A DNA stretch of 64,000 nucleotides from Fistulifera solaris (Eukaryota > Bacillariophyta > Bacillariophyceae > Naviculales > Stauroneidaceae), in NCBI GenBank assembly GCA_030295235.1, contig AP026172.1, forward strand, positions 744,001 to 808,000, written 5' to 3'. Shown piece after piece: positions 1-11,000 of this stretch (positions within the stretch are counted from its first letter, which is position 1; every line of letters starts with the position of its first letter). The notes under the pieces are model-generated. The model made no database searches. It was given only the letters and a program-made list of their open reading frames with translations, and was not told the origin of the DNA. Made by a program: the position numbers and the translations under genes.

Positions 1-3000
1 TCAAATTGTGCAGCTGAAAAGCACAAGAAGACGGAGTATGTTACTTATGAACCCACGAGCACTCCGTCCCTGTACTGCTCCTGCAGTAGAACAGCGATGC
101 GGGAAATCTACTGCGGCCACATCAACCTTGTTTCACGTACAAGATCCTCAACTTGGCCCTCAATCCCACCCTCTGTGTTTTCGCAATTCTACGAAGAGTT
201 TGGAAAAGTTCCGACAAGTGGTGATCGCCGGCTTCCTTACAGAGTTTCTTAACAACTATCCAGCGACTTGACGTCCCGGGATTTGGGGATATCAAGCTTG
301 CTTATCAATCAGAAAACATTTATCCATCACCAACTTACACTGACAAGCTTAACTCGGGGAACAGAATAATCAGTAATGGTGAACCGGGACCACGTAAGTC
401 AAAGAAAAAGAAGCAATCGGCGCTGGAATCAGCACGAATGACAAAGGAGTATGAGCCAAGTTCAAAGAACAAGCTCAGTCGAAATAACGATGCAATAGCA
501 GAAGCGATTGCCGCCGATGGTCTGTTTGATTTTGGGACCAAACCAAAGGCGGAACACATGCAACAGCTAGAATCAACTCTTGGACGCTAAACGTAGAGAC
601 GGCAAGCCCTTACCTCGGCACTGCTTTCACTGCAGATCACCGAATCACACAATTCGACAGTGTCTGGACTACCTCAAAGATGATCGAAGGTACATGGATC
701 CTGCATTACTTGAAACTGGCGCAATTCTGGTCAACCATTTCCCAACATGCGTCATTGACATGGATGCAGGAATTACTTCTGAAGATTTGGACAACGATGA
801 TACCTCCGGAGGACATGGCCTTCACAATATTGACAAGATTGGCTTAGTAGAAGACTCTGATGCAGCCAATGCCATTGTCCAGTCACGGATTTTAAAGCTT
901 ACTGGAGAAGACGCTGCAGAAATTCACGCTGAAGACGACAACGAAAATAACTATCTTCTGGATATGGACCTTGCTCCGTCAGGTAGTAACCGAGATATTG
1001 TAGTAATTATTCGTGACAAGGATTACACGGAAAGAAGAAGTCACGAACAAGAATTGACCATGGTTGATGATGTCGAGGTAGGCATCCATGACGATTCCCG
1101 TCTGAACAGTGCACACTCGGGTCATCTGTCGACAATTCTAGAGGATGAAGATGTGGAACCAAGCACCGCACATAATGCTTTTGCCTCAAGTCCCGCAACA
1201 ACAGAATATTCAGTAAATGAAATGCCAACAACTAGAACAAAGAGGAGATCCAAACAAGTAACGAATTTAAAAGCATGAAGGCAAGTCCATCTACCGCAAA
1301 GTCATCGATATTGAAGACAGCGACCGCATCCAGACCGAATTTGAAACCACCGCCGACCACAACAGCTTGTGCTTCCAGTCCAGCAACAACAGATTTTTCA
1401 TTAGTCAAAATGGCAACGAGAAAGAGGAAACGGCCGAAACAGCCACCAAATCAAAAAGCTGAAGGAACAAGTCCCGCCACAACTGATTCGTCAATCTTTG
1501 AGAGGCCGACCATGAAGAGTCAAAATCTGAAGCCACCACCTGATATCAGAGCTCATGCCTTGACTATCGAAGTCTTCAATGAATGAGAATACAACACAAA
1601 AAAGGAAAAGATCGAAACTGACAGCAAATTCCAGAGCCAAAGGCCCGACTCATGCCCGTAAAAAAGAAGTTGAAACCGCCACCGATTGCAGAAGCAAAAG
1701 CAGGAAGTCCCGCCACAGCAGTTTCTTCCATAGTTGAGATGCCAACTATGAAGAGGGGTAATCTGAGAGCACTGCCAAGATCTCATTCAAACAGTCCAAC
1801 AACCGAAGTATCACGATTCCTGAAGATATGATTATAAAGATACCGAAGACAGAACCCACTAATGCAAGTCCCGCCACGTCTGCTAGTGACGATTCATCAC
1901 ATGTATTTAAAAGGCGATTAGACATCCAAAAGAAGAATGCAAGTCCCGCCAAATCCGGTAATCTCAGTGACGATTCGTCGCATTTCCTGAAAATGCCGCT
2001 AGATCTGCGAAGAAAGAACTTGGCACAAAATGAAGCTCTCAAGTTCATTTTCAGTGGGTATTCCGAAAACCAGAAGAACTCGTAGAGCTATAACAAGTCC
2101 CGCTACTGCCACTAGTGGGACCTCATCACAATTCTTGAGAACACCCTTCGACCTGAGACGTAAGATTGTAGATCCCAGAAATGAAAATCAATTTTCATTA
2201 CGTCGACAACAAGTAAGGCAAATTGGAGTAGCCCCTTTGCAACCCCCAGTCATTACTGATGAACCATCAAAGATCGTATCCTATTTTTACGACACAGCTT
2301 ATCCATTTGTGGGAACCATTGAGCAATTAAATTGTTTGGTTCAAGAACACGAGTTTGATATTCCAGAATCATTTCACGGAAACGGAAACAAATGATTTAA
2401 CGATGAAAAGAAGGGCTTCAACCCGAAAGCAGCAAAACCAGCGAGGACTTGTGAGTGAGAACAATATTGCAATCCACGCAGCGGAATACTCTTGCAGAGA
2501 CAGCAAAAGGAAAGAAGTGGAATAGAATCATTTATCACTGTAGGGACAAGAAAGAATGGAAACGATCTGATTTACAACAAAGAAGATGCCAGGGGATCTC
2601 TTCGGTCACTCCTTTTTGCAATCCAGTGCAAAGGGCGTTGATAAAGGTCGCGGAGTCGTCCACGACCTGAAGAGGGAAAGAAGCATCATATCAAGGTGCT
2701 AGAGTGGTGCCACGGCATCCATAACCAGTGAATGCCTTGAAATTATGAACTCGCAATGTTATTTCAATGACGCGATTGTGAACAGTTTCCTTGAAAGCAT
2801 AACAAGCAAGACCGTGAACGGATGAGGGAGTTATTGCACACCCGTCGTATGTCATGAGTAATCTGTGGGATTCCGCCAACCAAAATATTAAGAGAGAGGG
2901 TAGACTGCAGCTTAGTTCAGCGTTTGTGGCATTGAATTCTATGACAAAATCGAACAATTTGGGCATTCATTTATTCCCTATGTGCAAGGAGAGGCACTGG

Positions 3001-3406
3001 TGGTTGATGGTGGTTGATGCCGATAATCGAGTTATTTATTCGCTCGACTCCCTCGAAGATCCGGACGATCACTACTCTAATGCTGTCTGGCTTTCAGGTT
3101 TATTTAAATTCGCGTGCGGTGAGGCAGCAATTAGAATGCGCGTCAACAAGCGAGCAGCAGGAATCAACATTACCCGATTTCGCTCCGTGGGAATACCAAG
3201 AAATGCGTCTTCCCAATAAACTATTGCAACATGATGGCCATAGTTGCGGACCATATGTATGTTTTTATGCGGCGACAATTCTGAAACATGGTCGACGTGC
3301 CCTCAATGAGAGGACATGGTTCCTTGACTCTATTTCGGAGATTGGAGTCGGAGATGATCTCCGACCTTTTGTATTTGATGTTATGTTTCAATTGGCTGAA
3401 TGACAC
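1..3406 (+). pseudogene. Broken coding region with zinc knuckle and Ulp1-like C48 protease domain, probable mobile-element remnant
   Basis: A run of plus-strand coding segments enters from the left edge of the window. Recognisable parts, in order: a Lys-rich segment to about 590; a CCHC zinc knuckle (C-x2-C-x4-H-x4-C) near 635-665; an acidic Asp/Glu-rich stretch to about 1270; a repeated Ser-Pro-Ala-Thr module at 1180-2130; and a Ulp1-like cysteine protease domain at about 2740-3403. The protease shows an FNDAIVNSFLESI-like start, the His in RHWW, the Asp in LDSLED and the Gln/Cys in QHDGHSCG, which is the catalytic order of peptidase family C48. Known families that pair a transposase with such a protease include some Mutator-like DNA transposons; no transposase core is visible, so the family is open. 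The region looks broken, with several interruptions. It may equally be a decayed host SUMO-protease-like gene. Confidence 0.5.
1180..2130 (+). repeat. Seven degenerate copies of a Ser-Pro-Ala-Thr coding module
   Basis: The string AAGTCCCGCCAC or a close variant recurs near 1187, 1374, 1468, 1705, 1865, 1941 and 2093. Each copy encodes (S/N)SPAT or a variant, usually followed by a Ser/Asp-rich patch (for example SDDSSH) and then by a basic patch (for example LDLRRK). Spacing varies between about 75 and 240 nt, so the copies have diverged in length. The third base of codons differs between copies while the peptide is kept, which suggests they once evolved as protein. The array lies between the zinc knuckle and the protease domain of the broken region. 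Confidence 0.6.
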
Positions 3407-3522
3407 GTATAGAGTAATGTGTGATATTAATCAACCAAGTCTAGTTTGAAACTGAAATTGTGTAGATTGGGTTTTGATTATTTACACGAAGTAGTTTTCG
3501 ACGAAAGCCTTGATCGGTGGAA

Positions 3523-3662
3523 GGTCACGTAGGCTGGGTTTTTCTTTATTGGAAGGTCGCTCGCTGCATCAGGGTCACGTAGGCTGGTTTTTCTTTATTG
3601 ACAATTGAGAGCGGTCGCGCTCGCTGACTTTTCTTTATCAAGAGCGGTCGCGCTCGCTGACT
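3523..3662. repeat. Two pairs of short direct repeats downstream of the protease region
   Basis: A 28-29 nt unit starting GGTCACGTAGGCTGG and ending in TTTCTTTATTG occurs at 3523-3551 and 3573-3600. A second unit, 22 nt and identical in both copies, starts AGAGCGGTCGCGCTCGCT and occurs at 3608-3629 and 3641-3662. Both are followed by T-rich CTTTAT or GTTTAT strings. Such nested direct repeats are typical of sub-terminal regions of DNA transposons, but no terminal inverted repeat or target duplication could be tied to them. Confidence 0.6.
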
Positions 3663-4011
3663 ATTGTTTATTGAGGATTTGGTTATCTTAGAGGGGTGAT
3701 TCATGAATCATCCGGGACTGTCATTCATAAGGCTTTGTTACTTTATCGAGCAACCTAAGTAGATTCTAAGTAATTAGTACCACATCCAATGGCGCGTACT
3801 CTACTGTAAAGTTGAATGTAGTCAGTTAACGTCTCTCCTAACGGGAGAGCTATCGGAAGAGGTTCACCCTGGTTGGAGACCTAACGGAAGTCTCCCAAAC
3901 TTCTTCCTTCCTTTCTTTTTCGCACAAAAAAAACCTCCTCTGTCTTATGTTTTTGAACGTGACAAACAATGAACCCATTCTTGATCTAGCACCAAACGTA
4001 CTTTGTATGAC
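3663..4011. other. Intergenic, no gene seen
   Basis: This A/T-rich stretch lies between the repeats and the start of the TMEM242-like gene. It contains the small palindrome TGATTCATGAATCA near 3697. No coding or RNA feature could be supported. Confidence 0.5.
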
Positions 4012-4542
4012 ATGAGCCGATCGTCAAGCGAGCAGCAAGACCAGCAGCAGGAGAACAGTCCTACTAGTACTCATTGGCCCATCACGTTGACACACTATGC
4101 GACTCCCGGAAATGTTCTGTTGGCATCGAGTTTCCCCTTTTGTTACCGAGCCTATCGTGATTATCACAAATACTCGCAAATGATTTTACAAGCGCCATAT
4201 TCGACGGATAACAAACTCGGTATGATGGTCGCATCACGGGCCTTGGGGATTGCAACACGGGGAAGTATCGGAGTGTTTGCCTTGACGAGCAGTTTGGTGT
4301 TCTTTTGGAATGGTTGGTCGTCTTTTTCGGATGCCGTGCATTCCACACAACAGTGGGCGCAATCGCGACGAGAACTACTTCTCACATTATTTGGTATAAG
4401 CGATCGCCACCAGAAGGATCCGGATTTTGTCGCCATAAAGGACATGACTGAGGAACAAGCGTTAGACTATCTCACCAAGAAATACTTTCGATCACAACTT
4501 AAAGAGACTCCAGAGAATAATGACAAGGATAAAGATTCATAA
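4012..4542 (+). CDS. TMEM242-like small membrane protein
   Basis: The frame encodes 176 residues from the ATG at 4012; the frame is open slightly upstream but has no earlier ATG. The first 25 residues are Ser/Gln-rich. Two hydrophobic segments follow, at about residues 30-50 and 85-110. The stretch ASRALGIATRGSIGVFALTSS, then FFWNGWSSFSD, has the spacing of the ALRALGWGSLYAW-VHSM-DF core of the animal TMEM242 family, an inner-membrane mitochondrial protein linked to ATP synthase assembly. The C-terminal 60 residues are charged and soluble. The match is by eye and modest; the gene itself is well supported by its uninterrupted frame. It is convergent with the START-like gene, with 71 nt between the two stop codons. 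Confidence 0.6.
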   Translation: MSRSSSEQQDQQQENSPTSTHWPITLTHYATPGNVLLASSFPFCYRAYRDYHKYSQMILQAPYSTDNKLGMMVASRALGIATRGSIGVFALTSSLVFFWNGWSSFSDAVHSTQQWAQSRRELLLTLFGISDRHQKDPDFVAIKDMTEEQALDYLTKKYFRSQLKETPENNDKDKDS

Positions 4543-4613
4543 CAAAGATATTATGATTACTGTATTCTTCTTTCATTATTTTATTCATTTATTCACAATT
4601 ATTATTATTATTA

Positions 4614-5489
4614 TTATTCCGTCAGATAAGCCTCCATGGTTTCATCTTTGTACCACTTGACACTCATCTTCATGTTATTCATGAGTTGAGCTCGTGTCGA
4701 AGTCGCTCGTTTATTAACGGAAGGAGCGGATGGTCGGGATAGTGTCTGCTGCACTTGGCTCTTTTCCGACAAGAGCGCCGCGGAGCGTTTCACGGCACGG
4801 AGATTGGTGGGGACATCTTCTCGTATGCGCCACTCGAGGGCCGCGACCGGAACAGGTCCCTTGGGACGCACATCGACAACGTACGACAATTTGGTTTCCG
4901 GCATACCATCGGCACCTATTCGTTCTTCTGCTTTCCATTCTCCGTCAAAGGCATTGAAGAACATACTATCGACGCATTGGAAGGTAATCCGACGTTCTGA
5001 TTCGGAAATGTAACGTTCTTTCATTTTCATCGTGACACTGGCGGCAAATTCGAAACCCACAATTTTTTGTGCCCCTTTTTGAAACAATATACATTCGTAG
5101 GACCCGTCACCTGGTTGACCCGAAGGTGGTCGACGGGTGATGCGCGATTCTTTCAAATTCGGTACATGAGTCGATAGATCATCGTACGCTGTCAAAATGC
5201 TCCACACGTCCGCGAGTGGAACCGGGGCTATAATTTCTCCAAAAATACGTCGTGAACTGGGTGATGGTCGTTCAATGCGGACCGGAACCAAGTCACAGGA
5301 ATCGGCATCGCCGTCGACGGCCTCGTTCTGCGTCCCACCGAACCACCAAACGGCGAGGGCCGTATCTGTCGGCAGTTTGTTATCGAAATGTGTAGAAACC
5401 CTTCTAGGAATCGGCACAACAAACCCGTTCACCCATTGGGATGAAAGAAGCGATAGAGACACGAGACATAATAGAGAACTTGTGCTCAT
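4614..5489 (-). CDS. Plastid-targeted SRPBCC/START-like (polyketide cyclase/COQ10-type) protein
   Basis: Starting at the ATG at 5489, the protein opens with a signal peptide (SLLCLVSLSLLSSQWVNG) followed by FVVPIPRR. This is a diatom ASAFAP-type cleavage site with Phe at +1 and a basic transit peptide, so import into the plastid stroma is likely. The mature part has an SRPBCC ligand-binding fold: EIIAPVPLADVWSILTAYDDL, then PNLKESR, a central ECILFQKGAQKIVGFEF strand and the FDGEW/LSYVVDVRPKGPVP strands. Plant and cyanobacterial relatives bind lipids or polyketide-like ligands; the ligand here is unknown. An earlier in-frame Met exists at 5549, but it would bury the signal peptide, so the later start was chosen. 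The frame is uninterrupted. Confidence 0.8.
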   Translation of the reverse strand: MSTSSLLCLVSLSLLSSQWVNGFVVPIPRRVSTHFDNKLPTDTALAVWWFGGTQNEAVDGDADSCDLVPVRIERPSPSSRRIFGEIIAPVPLADVWSILTAYDDLSTHVPNLKESRITRRPPSGQPGDGSYECILFQKGAQKIVGFEFAASVTMKMKERYISESERRITFQCVDSMFFNAFDGEWKAEERIGADGMPETKLSYVVDVRPKGPVPVAALEWRIREDVPTNLRAVKRSAALLSEKSQVQQTLSRPSAPSVNKRATSTRAQLMNNMKMSVKWYKDETMEAYLTE

Positions 5490-6121
5490 GTTGCTGTTAC
5501 TGGTGTGATGTTGAAGACTGGATGGCCTCCGTCTCGGTTGTTTATTCATTATGATGTCTTGCTTTTTGATATTTGATGGCCGTGTTGTTTTAAAGGATGC
5601 AGTCAGCAATGATCGGATGACATTGAAATGGCTGAATACCCAAGGTGTCAAGGAAAAGAATAAATCTAGTGCCGGCCGAGAAGAGGAAAACGACTGGAAG
5701 GAAGGACGCTGGTCTTATTTCGCGACAACAAACAAGAAAAAGCCGAATTGACGTGTTTTTGGTGTTGCGCTTTCTCGTTTGCTTACGCAGACGTGGTGTA
5801 CAAAAAGTTGTATACGACATACGACCCACTGGCCGGCTGGCCTGGTGTCCCGTTCCACGGCCTGCTGTTCGTTCGTACGGGAAGTATAGGACAATCAGTA
5901 CATAAGAAAAGATGACGTCCCTTTCATCTACGAGCCAAAATTCCGATCCCTTGTCTCTGTCCGTCGTCCGTGTTGTTTCTTTCGTCACTGCGTCGTGACT
6001 ACAATCCGATGATCTTCACTCACCAACTTTTGGCTATAGTGCTACTCGTATTCAGAACATTTAGTTTATTATCTATTATGATTTCATGCATTCGTTAAGC
6101 ACGATGCACGCTGTACACGAC
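5490..6121. other. Intergenic, no gene seen
   Basis: This is the upstream region of the START-like gene and the downstream region of the TRPC4AP homologue. A 132-codon minus-strand frame at 5590-5988 has biased, non-globular composition and overlaps other equally open frames, so it was not called. Confidence 0.5.
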
Positions 6122-9100
6122 CTAAAAGCCATTCATTGGGTTGTCGGCCGCTCGGGTGGCACGTTGATACGGTGAACGCGGCAATTTGACGGGAGCTCGG
6201 ACCAAGGAGGTCGCGGACCCATCGTCTGCAGCCAGCAATGATACAACGTGATTCCATTCTTGGAATCGAATATGAGAAGAAAATTCCAAGCTCAGACGAT
6301 CTCGACCTCTGTGAGAATAGTATTCTGACCAGAACCACAGCACTTCGCGGAAGTTTCGCAAAACGTCCGTTCGATCGCCAACGTGTTGCTTTCCAATCGT
6401 CAAAATGGATGCACGCCGGGCATATGAGGGTGTATCTTTCTCCTTACTTAGATCAAGGTGTCGCATGGCTTGAACGAAAGCACGATCCACAACATCGTCT
6501 TGCTCTTGAGGTGATCGTTGCTTCGCATCCTTTTCTTCACTACTCAATGTTCGGAGTTCCTCCAGTAATCCGGCAAGTTGTTGACGGCGATAGGCAAAAT
6601 TGCAACGACAACAGCAGTGTTGAGACAGCAGATGTTCTCGTGATTGATGTTTTTGAGATCGACAACGCTGAGCAAGTCTCGAAGAAGTCGTGTCTGATTC
6701 ACCGCTAGAAACCAAGCAAGTCGCTCCAAGCTATTCGGAAGAAAAGTGTTCGGTGCAAGCGATTCGCCAGAAGGAGTGAAAACCCATCCGAAATGCCCCA
6801 CGTTTCCATGTAAGCCGGATGGAGGTGTAGGAGAAACAGCAGAGCACGAGGTATTTGTCCTGATCACACTAGCGAGAGAAGGAAACCAATCGGTGGGACG
6901 GAACTCAAAACTCATATCCTTGTCTTTGTAGCTCGCTTCAAAGAGACTAAGCGGTGTAGCTTCCCACCAAGAGTGAGTGAGATAAGACCGTGAGGCACTG
7001 CCTTCCGTGCTCGTCCATCCATGAGAGGAAATAGGGTTGCTTTTGTCAATGTAGATAGGATGCGGACCTCGGCTAGCGGTAAAACGCTCCAAACTTAGTA
7101 AAAGAGACCTTATGAAGACATTAGAGTCGACAAGATTTGCGGCGGCCACGCTCATGAACTTTCTAAATCTTTCTTCGTCCATGTCCATAATCAAAAGTCG
7201 GACTATCTCCGCATTGCCCTTGATAAGCTCTCCCAGAAGATCGAAAGAAGTCTGAAGGCTTCCGGCGCAATGGAGTCTATCGCATGACACTTCAGTGACT
7301 AAGTGGTCGAGCAGCCCTGATCGAGCGGTGAACATCTGTTCCTTTGGAGACGATCCACGGAGATAGGATTCGATACAGCTTGCTAACCAGAATCGGTAAG
7401 GTGATTCGTCTGACTCTCTCATGAAAGCTTCTATGATCTTCAGTAACAACCCTTTCTTCCGTGGTGATCTTTCAGAAGCTTCTCCAAACAGGTCTAAACG
7501 TTCCGACTCGCTAAGCAGCAAGCGCCGACCGGCGTAATTGTCACAGTCTCTGTCACAGAAATTGTGCAGCAACCTTAAATACTGAACACACAATGCGCTT
7601 TCTGGTGTGCACTCGCACCCTGGACCATGTATTCCGTTTGGCTGGTCGCCGTCATTTCGTTCCTGAAATGCACTATCCTCGTCGCTTTGAGTTGAACATC
7701 GATACCATGGTAATCTTTGGAACATATCATTGAGGACAGAAATAACACCCAAATCATGAAGTAGATTCTGAGCGTCCAATTTACGACGACCTCCAAGAAG
7801 CGTGCATAAAACAAAAAGAATTTCCACTTGGAAAGGACCTAGAAGCATTGCGTTGAATTGAAGGGAGTTCGCAGCGTCTTGAGGGGTGTTGATCAAGTGA
7901 CCCGTATTCCCTTCCAATCCAACTGGACCAAGACCTACACCCATGAGTATTTCGATCTGATCATTTGAATCCCGTCGTCGGTCTTCATTCTGGTAGAGTC
8001 TACTGGCTAAAATCTGATCAGTCAGGATTCCTGCCACAGATGCTAGACCCTGTACAGCATGATCATCGACCCCGACATTACCCGCGGACCTCTGACCTTC
8101 TCTGGTACGTTGCGTTCGACGCCTGGTTGTGTGATCTCTTCCGACAATAACCCCTGCTTCTTGCGCCGCAGATATTACACTTATTATATGTCCCATCTGA
8201 TTTTGTCCCCCTTGACGGGTATCGGACAAAGTCTCAGAAAGCCCTCCAGCATTTCCGCGACAGATCCCAAATCGCTCAATGCGACATCTAAATCTTGCGC
8301 AGAAAAACGATCCTCGGTTACCAGCAATTTCCTCGCTAATCGATTTTGTCGTTCGGTTTCCGAGAAACTTTCAAGCTCCCCAAGTCCCAGCATTACCAAG
8401 GTCTCCGCGATGAATGGATACTGCGCCATTATGTGGTAGGCTGAGAAGCGACGAAGGGGAGGTGCATAATTCATAATTCGTAAGAGTTGAAGCAATCGCC
8501 CCACAAGAACGGGGTCGCCGAGAACAATAGATTGATTCATGTCGACTGTTGAATCTTTACCAGCGCGAGCTGCACGGTTTCGTCTTAGTTGAAGAAGTTC
8601 TAGCGACTTCAATACAGCTGGACTTTCCAGCAGCTGCCGATCTTCGGGTTCAAAAATCAAAAGAGCTAGAATGCGACAGAAGTGGGCTAGCTGTCGGCAA
8701 CTCAAACTACGCCAGAGACCGTAGAGATCTGATATGTTCCCAAGAAAAAATGTGGTAGCAGGCCGTATTCGTCCAGTCGGTGTAAAAGATGGTGATTCTC
8801 CTGGACTCGGTGTGGGTTGACTTGACTGCGACATGAAACTCAAGATTTCTTCAATTAAAGAGGCAGCATGGTCGAAACATGGATCATGCGAGAGTAGAGT
8901 GAAAAGAAATGGCAAAAAATCTCCGCTATCATCTAGTGCCTCATCAGTCACAAGGGAGGGAATGAAATAAACGAGATCACGCAAAGCTTGCAACGCATCA
9001 TTCCAACAATTAGCCAGCCGACTCGCAACAATCTCCTTGCTTAAATTGCGGGCATCATTGGAAGCGGCCATTTCCTGTCCCACAAAAGCTTTTTCACGAA

Positions 9101-10487
9101 ATAATCGAAGAAATAGACTAGTGCCTCCGGCTTGCACAAAGGCATCTCGTTCTAAACCCATGCGGCCTCCACCCGCGTAGAATTTAGGGCAATTTGGGGG
9201 CAAATTTTGTTCTTCTGTACTTCTTCCGTCGCTTGGAGTAGCAAGATCACTGATCAATCTCGGAGCTACGCGAGAAACTATGGTTTGAGTTTCCGTCCAA
9301 TCTCCCCCTTCGATTGCAGCGAGCAGTGCATTTACTTCCGAAACAATACCTCCTGCCCGTTTGTCAAGTCTGCCATGCAATGTCATACCTCCGATACGAT
9401 CAAGACTCTTTGATGCAGGTTGATCGCGAGGAAACAAGGTTCTGCCGGTACTTTCACGAGCCATGAGTGAGAGAACTACATTCGGACCACAGCTGATATT
9501 AATTTGGTCGGCTTCACCATCGTCGGATGACACTGCTGACATCGAGCTAGCCATACTACTGCGCCTTCGAACCATAGGGCCAAAGGAAGTCGAAATGCGC
9601 CTTCCGCGATCAACATCTGTGGGGTTCAGAGATCGACGTCTGTTATAATAGCTTGCCAACGTACCACCATGTCCGGTACCTCCCGAAAGCGTCAAGCTAA
9701 CACGGCGATTTCCTTGTGTAAAAGCCGAGCCTTGGCTGCTACGTCGCCTCCCAAAGCCCCCGCCGAATGCACCAGCGAACGTGCTGGTACTGCTTCTCCG
9801 CCGAAGAAAAAACTCAGATGTCTCGGAATCGTCAAACAAATTATCGTTTTGAGGGTCAACTAGGTGCAGTATAGGGGCCGCCGATTCATGACCCAGAATC
9901 AGAGTTTCAATACTGCGTCCCATCCATTCAAAGTCGCGGCTGAAAATGGGCCGAAATTCTGGCGTGTGCTCGTTCGTTTTGACCTCTCTTACGGGAACGG
10001 ACGCTACAAATTGTCGAATCGATCGAACCGCCATGTCCGTAGCCTGAGAATCCTCTTCCGACTGATTCTGTTCGTTGAAGATGCTGTGGTAAATGGGAGA
10101 AGCGATGGTGAATCTCGAAGTCCGTAGCTCCGGTGGAATCGGAGGAGACGACGTGTCGCCACCATCTTCCTCGTCCTCAGCATTGCGTCGGATCGAAAAT
10201 GGATTCGGCTCATTCATAGATGAGATCGGAGTCGAGGGCTCATTGTTTTCGTTGCTATGGCTACTCCTTGTCGATGTTGCCCGTGCGTCGGGATGCGAAC
10301 CAGCGTCTTCGTCGCTTTGCTCGGTCGAATGCTGTTGGCTCGGACCCCGCCGAGTACCCTGCATTACACCGCTTGCAGAATCATCAAATGGATTGTCATT
10401 ATCAGACGGCGTGGAGGAAACGGAATCCCTGGAACCCCGACTTCGTCGATTTCTGCGACCTTCCGGAGACGATAAAGACTGTCCCAT
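6122..10487 (-). CDS. TRPC4AP: TRPC4AP (TRUSS) homologue, DUF3689 family
   Basis: This is a large protein of about 1,450 residues. The N-terminus, MGQSLS, fits an N-myristoylation site; about 330 Ser/Arg-rich residues follow. The conserved part matches animal TRPC4AP piece by piece: FLFTLLSHDP...ASLIEEIL, QLAHFCRILALLI, VLCTLLGGRRK, CVQYLRLLHNFCD, RFWLASCIESYLRG, SFDLLGELIKGN, LVDSNVFIRSLLLSLERF, ENICCLNTAVV and, at the end, NFREVLWFWSEYY. In animals TRPC4AP is the substrate receptor of a CUL4-DDB1 ubiquitin ligase and an adaptor for receptor-operated calcium entry. Two frame offsets, near 8205 (a G run) and near 6570, each look like one missing base; homology continues directly across both, so I annotate one gene. 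Short introns there are a less likely alternative. Confidence 0.85.
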
Positions 10488-10641
10488 TGTCGTGCGTCAA
10501 AGCTTCGGATCTCTCAATTTTGAGACAGAAAAGCAGTCCCTTTTTTCGAGTTAAGGTATCTTATTAAAAAGAAAGAGAATGTCGATGCTATTGCTACGAT
10601 CTAAAGGTCTTTTTCATCACAAGAAACAAAAAAAAAGCAAA

Positions 10642-10902
10642 TCAACAGGGCGCGGCGCCTTTAGTGTTGGTCTCGCTGCGTTTACTACTGTGACCTAAAA
10701 AGCAGGAAGTCGAGCATAAGACCAAAACGCCTATCGATACGCCAAACGGTACCCGTATCGTTATATCTTTATATAGTTCGAGTCGTATAGGTTTTTTGCA
10801 CTTGACACATTGTTTTAGCACTATCCCTTGCGTCTTTCCCCGACCTGGTCGAGACCATTCGACATGCTGCCTCTTGTTGCTACGATGATGATGATTCTTC
10901 AT
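10642..10902 (-). CDS. Small hypothetical protein with paired cysteines
   Basis: An 86-codon frame starts at an ATG and lies between the TRPC4AP promoter and the LYR gene. It begins with a His/Arg/Lys-rich stretch and has CVKCKKP near residue 34 and CSTSC near residue 63, so the four cysteines could bind a metal. The part between the Cys pairs is hydrophobic. I do not recognise the family. It could be a chance frame, because it sits in what should be the TRPC4AP 5' region. Confidence 0.25.
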   Translation of the reverse strand: MKNHHHRSNKRQHVEWSRPGRGKTQGIVLKQCVKCKKPIRLELYKDITIRVPFGVSIGVLVLCSTSCFLGHSSKRSETNTKGAAPC

Positions 10903-11000
10903 TCATTGCATTGCTTATTAATGAACTTAATAATCGACTAACGGGATCTGGACCACCTCTGTAGCACAATCGTCACGCATAATCTATATCGCCAGCGCAA

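Noticed and set aside
2740-3403. Polinton or adenovirus-type protease
   Set aside because: The His-Asp-Gln-Cys motif context fits family C48 better, and no capsid, polymerase or packaging ATPase parts are visible nearby.
5590-5988. 132-codon minus-strand frame upstream of the START-like gene
   Set aside because: Arg-rich chance composition, overlapping plus-strand frames of equal length, no recognisable motif.
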